This document shows, piece by piece, positions 1 through 5,121 of a stretch of DNA of 5,121 nucleotides. The stretch's first letter is position 1; each line of letters starts with the position of its first letter. The notes under the pieces are model-generated. The model was not told the origin of the DNA. It ran no database searches and saw only the letters and a program-made list of their open reading frames with translations. The DNA is from an uncultured Alistipes sp. (GTDB lineage Bacteria; Bacteroidota; Bacteroidia; Bacteroidales; Rikenellaceae), in NCBI GenBank assembly GCA_934754975.1, contig CAKVKI010000195.1, forward strand, positions 1 through 5,121, in the 5' to 3' direction. The translations under genes were made by a program, and so were the position numbers.

Positions 1-1
1 C

Positions 2-613
2 GTTATCGGAGTCGCCGGTGGAACCGGCTCGGGAAAATCGACCCTCGTCAAGCGCCTGCAGGAGGCTTTCGAAGGCGACGACGTCGTAACGCTTTGCCAC
101 GATTATTACTACAAGGCGCACCCGGAACTGACTTACGAGGAGCGCACGAAACTCAATTACGACCATCCGCAGGCATTCGACACGCAGATGATGGTGGATC
201 ACATCAAGGCGCTCAAGGAGAACGTTCCGATAGATCATCCGGTTTACTCGTTCGTCGAACACAACCGCACGGCGGAGACCGTGAGCGTAAAGCCTTCGAA
301 GGTGATTATCGTGGACGGCATCCTGATCTTCGAGAACAAGGAGCTGCGCGATTTGATGGACATCAAGGTATATGTCGATACGGACGCGGACATCCGCCTT
401 GCACGGCGCATCCTGCGCGACGTCTGCGAACGCGGACGTACGATGCAGTCGGTCATCACGCAGTACACCTCGACCGTGAAACCGATGCACGAGGAGTTCG
501 TCGAGCCTTCGAAGAAATATGCCGACGTAATCATCCCCGAAGGCGGCTTCAACTCGGTGGCCGTGGCGATGCTGATTCAGAACATCAGTTCGCTGATCGC
601 GCGTAACGAATAG
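2..613 (+). CDS. udk: Uridine kinase (5'-truncated by window edge)
   Basis: This enzyme phosphorylates uridine and cytidine to UMP and CMP in cytoplasmic pyrimidine salvage. The reading frame is open from base 2 and ends with TAG at 611-613, giving 203 visible residues. The E. coli protein has 213, so only a few N-terminal residues and the start codon lie outside the window. The P-loop is intact (GGTGSGKST, visible residues 6-14). Family motifs follow in the expected order: HDYYYK (about 34-39), NYDHPQAFD (about 53-61), YSFVEHNR (about 82-89), VIIVDGIL (about 103-110), RRILRDVCERGR (about 134-145) and EPSKKYADVIIP (about 165-176). These closely match the E. coli Udk order as I remember it. 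No frameshift or missing key residue is seen. A strong terminator lies 29 bases after the stop, so udk is the last gene of its transcript. The opposing neighbour is mutS, which has no obvious functional link. Phosphoribulokinase belongs to the same superfamily, but the nucleoside-kinase motifs argue against it. Confidence 0.95.
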   Translation, partial: VIGVAGGTGSGKSTLVKRLQEAFEGDDVVTLCHDYYYKAHPELTYEERTKLNYDHPQAFDTQMMVDHIKALKENVPIDHPVYSFVEHNRTAETVSVKPSKVIIVDGILIFENKELRDLMDIKVYVDTDADIRLARRILRDVCERGRTMQSVITQYTSTVKPMHEEFVEPSKKYADVIIPEGGFNSVAVAMLIQNISSLIARNE

Positions 614-642
614 TACGGAGTACCCCTCCCCTTTTTCATTAC

Positions 643-680
643 AAATCCCGAATCTCGCAGGAGATTCGGGATTTATTTTG
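643..680 (+). terminator. Rho-independent terminator after udk, probably bidirectional
   Basis: A perfect inverted repeat forms a 14-bp stem: arm AAATCCCGAATCTC at 643-656, loop GCAG at 657-660, and the exact complement at 661-674. The T-rich run ATTTATTTTG (671-680) overlaps the right arm and continues past it. The hairpin starts 29 bases after the udk stop. The left arm opens with AAA, so a transcript from the other strand also ends the stem in UUU, although its further tail is not U-rich. The hairpin lies about 120 bases beyond the mutS stop, between convergent genes. It could therefore stop both transcripts, but termination of udk is the firmer claim. Confidence 0.9.
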
Positions 681-793
681 CGTTGTGCCTCCGCAAAAGG
701 AGGGTATTTCACACGAAACGGACGCAGCAGGATTATCGGGGCCACGCGGCAGGCAGGTCGTAAAACCGACCCAACCGGAATAAATGACGCGGC

Positions 794-3472
794 CTATATC
801 CCGGTTATCTTCTTGATTTCGTTGAGCTTGTTGAGCGCTTCGATCGGAGTCAGGGAGTTAATGTCGAGCCCCTTGATCTGGTCACGGATCTGCACCAGCA
901 CGGGGTCGTCCAGCTGGAACATCGACAACTGCATGTTCTGCGGCGCGCCGCTCTCGGCGGCCTCTTTGACCGAAGGCGACGGTTTCTTGCCGCGGTTCTT
1001 GATGCTCCGGCTCGGCACGATTTCGTTGTTGCCGTAAACCAGTTCGAGATTGCGCAGGATTTCGTCGGCACGCGAAACGACCGACATCGGCATACCGGCC
1101 ATGCGAGCGACATGGATACCGAACGAGTGTTCCGTGCCGCCCCTTTCGAGCTTGCGCAGGAAGACGATCTGATTGCCCATCTCCTTGACGCTCACATGGT
1201 AGTTCTTTACGCGCGGGCACATCTGCTCCATTTCGTTCAACTCGTGGTAGTGCGTGGCGAAAAGTGTCTTGGCGTGCGCCGACGGATGGTTGTGCAGGTA
1301 CTCGACCATGGCCCATGCGATCGAAATGCCGTCGTAGGTACTCGTACCGCGGCCGATCTCGTCCAGCAGGACGATGCTGCGGTCCGAAATGTTATTGAGG
1401 ATGCTGGCCGATTCGAGCATCTCGACCATAAAGGTCGATTCGCCCTGTGAAATGTTGTCCGAAGCTCCGACGCGGGTGAAAATCTTGTCCACGACGCCGA
1501 TATGGGCCGATTTGGCAGGTACGAACGACCCCATCTGCGCCATGAGGATAATCAGGGCCGTCTGCCGCAGCAGGGCCGATTTACCCGACATATTGGGACC
1601 CGTTATCATCATGATCTGCTGCTCTTTGTCATCGAGCATCACGTCGTTGGGAACATACTCCTCGCCCACGGGCAGCAGGGTCTCGATCACCGGATGGCGT
1701 CCCTGACGGATGTCGATGCGCTTGCCGTCGTCCAGCACGGGACGCACGTAACGGCGTTCGCAGGCCAGACGGGCGAAAGACTGCAGGCAGTCGATACGGG
1801 CTACGACGGCCGCATCGCGCAGGAGATGCGACAGCGAGCGGCTGATATGGGTGATAATATCGGCATAGATGCGTTGTTCGATGACAAGCATCTTCTCCTC
1901 GGCTCCGAGAATCTTCTCTTCGTATTCCTTCAGCTCCTCGGTGATATAGCGTTCGGCATTAGCCAGGGTCTGCTTGCGAATCCAGGTCTCCGGCACCTTC
2001 TCCTTATGGGCGTTGCGGACCTCGATATAATAGCCGAAGACATTGTTGTAACTGATCTTCAGCGACGGAATCCCCGTCGTCTCGCTTTCGCGCTGCTGAA
2101 TACGGGCCAGATAATCCTTGCCGTGGAGTGCGATGCGGCGCAGGTCGTCCAGTTCGGGGTCCACGCCGTCGGCGATTACGCCGCCCTTCTGTATCTGGTT
2201 GTTGAGCGGATCGGGATAGATCTCACGGGCAATGCGGTCGCGCACCTCTTCCAGCAGGTCGATCTGCTCCGCCAACGCCTGCAGTTGCGCATCGTCGGTC
2301 GATTCGAGCGCCGCTTTCAGCAGTTCGACGGCAAAAAGCGAGTTCTTCAGCTGCACCAGCTCGCGGGGCGTGACGCGCCCCGCGGCGATGCGCGAAGCGA
2401 TACGCTCCATATCCCCCACCAGCGCCACCTGCTCGCGCACAACGTCGGCCAGTTCGGCGTCTTTGACGAATTTTTCGACCACGTCCAGGCGTTTCCCTAT
2501 CTTCACGGGATCCTTGATCGGCATGGCGATCCACCGTTTCAGCAGACGGCCGCCCATCGGCGTCAGCGTACGGTCGATGACGTCGGCGAAACTGCATTTT
2601 TCACGGGCGCCGTTCGACGAAAAAAGTTCGAGGTTGCGGATCGTAAATTTATCGACCCAGACGTAATCCTCCTGGTCGATGCGCGAAATCGAGGTAATGT
2701 GCGCAATGTCGCGGTGTTCGGTGAATTCGAGGTAATAGAGAATCGCCCCGGCGGCCGAGAGACCGCTGGTGAAGTGATCGACGCCGAATCCCTTGAGCGA
2801 CTGGGTGCCGAACTGCCTGCAGAGTTTTTCGCGGTTCACCTCCTCCGAGAAAACCCATTCGTCGAGCCGGTAGGTATAGAGTTTCGACCCGAAAGCGTCG
2901 GAGAAACGGTCTTCGTAACCGCGCTGGTAGATAACCTCCTTGGGCGCGAGGTTGGAAATGAGTTTGTCGATGTAGTTCTCCGAACCTTCGGCCACATAGA
3001 ATTCGCCCGTCGAAATGTCGAGGAAAGCCACGCCTGTGGTCTGGCGGCCGAAATAGACCGACGCAAGGAACGCGTTTTCCTTGTTGGCCAGAATATTGTC
3101 GCCCAACACCACGCCCGGCGTCACCAGCTCGATAACGCCGCGCTTGACCAATCCCCGGACCTGCTTGGGATCCTCCAGCTGTTCGCATATGGCGACCCGT
3201 TCGCCCGCCCGCACCAGTTTGGGCAGGTAGGTGTCGATGGCGTGATAGGGAAATCCGGCCAGTTCGACATAGGTGGCGGAACCGTTGGCGCGCCGTGTGA
3301 GCGTGATACCCAGGATACCGCTGGCCTTGATGGCGTCGTCGCCGAACGTCTCGTAAAAGTCGCCGACCCGGAAAAGCAGGATAGCGTCGGGATGCACCGC
3401 CTTGACAGCATAATACTGCTTCATCAACGGTGTCTCCACATATTTTTTTTCAAATTTCTTCTCTGCGTTCAC
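794..3472 (-). CDS. mutS: DNA mismatch repair ATPase MutS
   Basis: MutS binds mismatches and small loops in newly copied DNA as a cytoplasmic dimer and, on ATP binding, slides and recruits MutL. With a GTG start at 3470-3472 the protein has 892 residues (E. coli MutS has 853). The N-terminal mismatch-binding domain carries GDFYETF with the Phe-X-Glu wedge at F39 and E41, close to F36 and E38 of E. coli. Connector, core and clamp regions follow to about residue 570. The ATPase domain has Walker A GPNMSGKS (625-632), the NISQGESTF loop (from 673), Walker B LLDE with D704 and E705, GRGTSTYDG, and the THYHEL switch (740-745). [10 protein letters not shown] (784-793) is the helix-turn-helix dimer region. 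After a basic linker come QLSMF (848-852; bases 917-931), a likely beta-clamp binding motif, and a tail with LTPIEAL, as in the E. coli tetramer-forming tail. A TTG start at 3502 would give 902 residues, but it lies inside the promoter -7 element and is unlikely. The frame is intact. The promoter is at 3500-3530. Confidence 0.97.
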   Translation of the reverse strand: MNAEKKFEKKYVETPLMKQYYAVKAVHPDAILLFRVGDFYETFGDDAIKASGILGITLTRRANGSATYVELAGFPYHAIDTYLPKLVRAGERVAICEQLEDPKQVRGLVKRGVIELVTPGVVLGDNILANKENAFLASVYFGRQTTGVAFLDISTGEFYVAEGSENYIDKLISNLAPKEVIYQRGYEDRFSDAFGSKLYTYRLDEWVFSEEVNREKLCRQFGTQSLKGFGVDHFTSGLSAAGAILYYLEFTEHRDIAHITSISRIDQEDYVWVDKFTIRNLELFSSNGAREKCSFADVIDRTLTPMGGRLLKRWIAMPIKDPVKIGKRLDVVEKFVKDAELADVVREQVALVGDMERIASRIAAGRVTPRELVQLKNSLFAVELLKAALESTDDAQLQALAEQIDLLEEVRDRIAREIYPDPLNNQIQKGGVIADGVDPELDDLRRIALHGKDYLARIQQRESETTGIPSLKISYNNVFGYYIEVRNAHKEKVPETWIRKQTLANAERYITEELKEYEEKILGAEEKMLVIEQRIYADIITHISRSLSHLLRDAAVVARIDCLQSFARLACERRYVRPVLDDGKRIDIRQGRHPVIETLLPVGEEYVPNDVMLDDKEQQIMMITGPNMSGKSALLRQTALIILMAQMGSFVPAKSAHIGVVDKIFTRVGASDNISQGESTFMVEMLESASILNNISDRSIVLLDEIGRGTSTYDGISIAWAMVEYLHNHPSAHAKTLFATHYHELNEMEQMCPRVKNYHVSVKEMGNQIVFLRKLERGGTEHSFGIHVARMAGMPMSVVSRADEILRNLELVYGNNEIVPSRSIKNRGKKPSPSVKEAAESGAPQNMQLSMFQLDDPVLVQIRDQIKGLDINSLTPIEALNKLNEIKKITGI

Positions 3473-3499
3473 AATATAAAATTGTATGTAATTTCCATA

Positions 3500-3530
3500 C
3501 AAAGATAACGGAATTTGGCGGTCCCACCAA
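3500..3530 (-). promoter_or_regulatory. Bacteroidota-type promoter of mutS
   Basis: Read on the - strand, TTG (3530-3528) is followed by a 20-base spacer and then TATCTTTG (3507-3500). The known Bacteroidota sigma-ABfr consensus is TTTG, 19-21 bases, TAnnTTTG. The -7 element matches every fixed base, and the -33 element matches three of four. Transcription should begin a few bases beyond 3500, leaving a leader of roughly 20-25 bases before the mutS GTG at 3472. That leader is A/T-rich and has no Shine-Dalgarno sequence, as is usual in this phylum. The site is AT-rich against GC-rich coding DNA. Whether the promoter is active is inferred from the match. Confidence 0.75.
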
Positions 3531-3582
3531 GCCTAAACAAGAAATTATTTTTGGTTTATTTGCTATGGAAGCCTACTGTATA

Positions 3583-4170
3583 TTACAGAATTTCATTATC
3601 TTCGAACACTCTGCGGTAAAATCCGGCCTTCCATTCGACCGGCCGCGGATAAGCCCGTGACGACGAAGGCATGCGCCACAGCCGCATGCTGCGTCCGGCA
3701 TATTCGAAGGCTACGCTTTCGCCCACCGCAGGTTCGCCGCAACCCGTAATGGCGCGCAGCGTATCGGTCGCTTTCTGCCCCGTCGTAATGAGGGTGCGGC
3801 AGTCGGGAATACGCGCCAGCAAAGCCGCCAGATCGACCTCCTGCACCACTTGAAGAAAATTGTCGGATGCGTTGTCTTTCAGGCGAATAACTTCGACCGC
3901 CGTGTCGTACAACGCAATCCCCCGCTCGCGGCAGAACGCCTCGATGCGCTCCTTGTCGAACTTCCGCCCGCCGGGCATCAGGAAGTGCGACTTGTCGCCC
4001 GCGGCGAGCCAGCCCACGATGCGCCACATGTCGTTCTGCAGGTTGGGATAGAAAAAGTCCATCGACCAGCGGATGCGCTTGGGCGGAAAACTGCCCAGCA
4101 TCAGGATGCGGGCGTTGGCGGGAAGAAACGGTTCGAGCGGATGGCGTTCGCTATTCATAGAATTTTTCAT
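3583..4170 (-). CDS. Uracil-DNA glycosylase superfamily protein (GSFPP type, possibly family-6-like)
   Basis: This is probably a small monofunctional DNA glycosylase that removes deaminated bases (uracil or hypoxanthine) to start base excision repair. It has 195 residues, with no signal peptide or membrane segment. Superfamily landmarks are motif 1 LGSFPP (25-30), FFYPNLQNDMW (39-49), ALYDT (86-90), a buried strand ending LITTGQKA (127-134), and the C-terminal loop MPSSSRAYP (167-175), which stands in for the usual motif 2. Motif 1 lacks the Asp, Asn or Glu seen in Ung, Mug or family 4. N46 in QNDMW sits where I recall hypoxanthine-DNA glycosylases (family 6) placing their catalytic Asn. The substrate is therefore uncertain. 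The start overlaps the helicase stop: ATG at 4170 gives a 20-base overlap and in-frame ATG at 4158 gives 8. Neither has a Shine-Dalgarno site, and MNSERHPLEPF from 4158 is also a natural N-terminus. The gene is likely co-transcribed with the helicase and perhaps reads on into mutS. Confidence 0.85.
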   Translation of the reverse strand: MKNSMNSERHPLEPFLPANARILMLGSFPPKRIRWSMDFFYPNLQNDMWRIVGWLAAGDKSHFLMPGGRKFDKERIEAFCRERGIALYDTAVEVIRLKDNASDNFLQVVQEVDLAALLARIPDCRTLITTGQKATDTLRAITGCGEPAVGESVAFEYAGRSMRLWRMPSSSRAYPRPVEWKAGFYRRVFEDNEIL

Positions 4171-5121
4171 CGAAATTTACAAGATACAATTTATCCGTGG
4201 CGCGCGTCAGGGCCGTATAGAGCCAGCGCAGCATGTCGCGCGTCATCGGCTCGTCGCCGAACAGGCAGCGATCGACGAAAACCGCCCGCCACTGTCCGCC
4301 CTGCGCCTTGTGGCAGGTCACAGCGTAGGAAAACTTTACCTGAAGGGCGTTAAAATGCGGATTTTCACGGATTTCCTTAAAGCGTTTCAGTTTGCTTTTC
4401 ACATCGAGGTAATCCTTCTCGACCTCATAGAAAAGGCGTGTCGATTCCTCGCGCGTGAGCGACGGGGATTCCGAAGCGATGGTGTCGAGCAGAATCTTAC
4501 ACTCCAGTTCGGTATCCTCGTAATCGGGAAATTCAAGTACGACGTCCGCAAAGCGGAACCCGTAAAAATCCTCGTAACGCCGCAGCCGCTTGAGCCGTGC
4601 GATGTCGCCGTTGGCAATGAAGTGCATCGGACAATCCTTGTTCCGTTCCGTAAAATAGTAGTTGTTTTTCACCACCATCAGCATGTCGTTGCTTTCGATC
4701 TCCTCCTCGGCGAAGGTCACGTTGCGGCGGATGCCTTCGTTATAGCGGTTGGCGCGCTTGTTCGAGCGGGTGATGACGATGGTTTCGTCCCGGCCGTATT
4801 TGGCATAGCAGTCCTGCAGTTTATCGAGAAACTCCCCGCCTTCGACCGCCTCGATGTCGGGGTAGTCCGTTTCGAAGTGCGGAATTTCGTAAATGCCGTT
4901 TTCGAGCATGCAGCGCACCAGCGTGGCATTGAACAGGATGCCCGACTCGGCCTCCTGACGCACGACCTCGTCCATCGTACCGTACTCCACGCCGCCGAAA
5001 CGGGCCAGCACCGACGAGTCGAGCGCCGGGCTGCAATCGGCCCCCACGGGCGGCAGCTGAGCGCTGTCGCCGACCAGAATCAGACGGCATGCACGGCCGC
5101 TTCGGACATACTGCACGAGGT
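4151..5121 (-). CDS. SF1B DNA helicase, RecD/Dda-like, C-terminal part (cut by window edge)
   Basis: This is an ATP-driven DNA helicase of superfamily 1B, the group of RecD, RecD2, TraA and phage Dda, likely acting in recombination or repair. The frame is open to the right edge. About 322 C-terminal residues are visible, ending in TAG at 4151-4153, and the part with Walker A and Walker B lies beyond base 5121. The GTG at 5116 is only an internal valine codon. Counting from it, the visible motifs are motif III LVGDSAQLPPVG (14-25), the VVRQ motif IV region (51-54), IVITRSNKRANRYN (113-126, domain 2A), an SH3-like 2B insertion with VVKNNY and FIANGDIARL (148-175), motif V TCHKAQGGQW (267-276), and motif VI WLYTALTRATDKLYLV (298-313). 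All visible motif residues look intact. Such proteins are usually annotated as AAA-family ATPase or RecD-like helicase. Without the N-terminus I cannot separate a short Dda-like form from a longer RecD2. Its stop overlaps the start of the glycosylase gene. Confidence 0.88.
   Translation of the reverse strand, partial: LVQYVRSGRACRLILVGDSAQLPPVGADCSPALDSSVLARFGGVEYGTMDEVVRQEAESGILFNATLVRCMLENGIYEIPHFETDYPDIEAVEGGEFLDKLQDCYAKYGRDETIVITRSNKRANRYNEGIRRNVTFAEEEIESNDMLMVVKNNYYFTERNKDCPMHFIANGDIARLKRLRRYEDFYGFRFADVVLEFPDYEDTELECKILLDTIASESPSLTREESTRLFYEVEKDYLDVKSKLKRFKEIRENPHFNALQVKFSYAVTCHKAQGGQWRAVFVDRCLFGDEPMTRDMLRWLYTALTRATDKLYLVNFDEKFYE

Noticed and set aside
94..606. A 170-codon open frame on the + strand overlapping udk in another frame.
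   Set aside because: It is a shadow of udk, with arginine- and histidine-rich low-complexity content and no family motifs. The udk frame carries all the kinase motifs.
688..771. Two small hairpins in the udk-mutS gap: CCTCC/GGAGG (688-703) and GGTCG/CGACC (756-771).
   Set aside because: Each has only a 5-bp stem with a 6-base loop and no U-run in the mutS direction. They are too weak to call as terminators next to the 14-bp hairpin, and the remaining gap shows nothing else.
678..1037. A 119-codon + strand frame starting in the udk-mutS gap and running into mutS antisense.
   Set aside because: It begins in the terminator tail, has no promoter or ribosome-site evidence, and most of it is the complement of the mutS 3' end.
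1502..3508. A 668-codon open frame on the + strand lying opposite mutS.
   Set aside because: It mirrors the mutS codon pattern: GC-rich coding with few stop-forming triplets leaves the antisense frame open. The translation shows no recognisable domain, while the - strand frame is an unmistakable MutS.
3576..3588. A CTGTA/TACAG hairpin over the glycosylase stop codon, considered as a terminator.
   Set aside because: The 5-bp stem with a 3-base loop is AT-rich and has no following U-run on the - strand.
4171..4200. TATCTTG on the - strand just before the glycosylase start, resembling a Bacteroidota -7 element.
   Set aside because: It lacks one T of TAnnTTTG and lies inside the helicase coding sequence. 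I did not identify a convincing -33 partner.
3850..4353. A 167-codon + strand frame spanning the helicase-glycosylase junction.
   Set aside because: It is antisense to two well-supported genes, and its translation is arginine/alanine-rich with no recognisable motif.

Overview
The window looks like ordinary chromosomal DNA from a member of the Bacteroidota, probably a GC-rich gut Bacteroidales of the Alistipes/Rikenellaceae kind. Three things support this. Coding DNA is GC-rich with frequent C or G at third positions. The mutS upstream region carries a promoter of the Bacteroidota type (TTG, 20 bases, TATCTTTG), and no start codon here has a clear Shine-Dalgarno site. The protein variants also fit, above all the RecD/Dda-like helicase with a TCHKAQGGQW motif and the small GSFPP-type DNA glycosylase. 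The genus is an inference from style, not from a marker gene.

Layout. The left edge (2-613, + strand) holds nearly all of a uridine kinase gene (udk), missing only its first few codons. A perfect 14-bp hairpin with a T-rich tail (643-680) follows and ends its transcript. The next three genes are all on the - strand and run towards udk. From right to left they are the C-terminal part of an SF1B helicase (4151-5121, cut by the window edge), a UDG-superfamily DNA glycosylase (3583-4170) whose start overlaps the helicase stop, and a complete mutS (794-3472) with its own promoter at 3500-3530. udk and mutS are convergent, with the strong hairpin between them probably serving both.

How the genes fit together. 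The - strand genes form a DNA-maintenance group: a helicase, a base-excision glycosylase for deaminated bases, and the mismatch-recognition ATPase MutS. The overlap of the first two genes implies co-transcription and probably translational coupling. No clear terminator separates the glycosylase from mutS, so mutS may be read both from upstream and from its own promoter. udk belongs to nucleotide salvage and is a neighbour rather than a partner.

I found no mobile element, CRISPR array, RNA gene or clearly new system. The points most worth checking are the mutS start codon and promoter, the motif pattern of the glycosylase (it lacks the usual motif-1 catalytic residue), and the physical linkage of the three repair genes.
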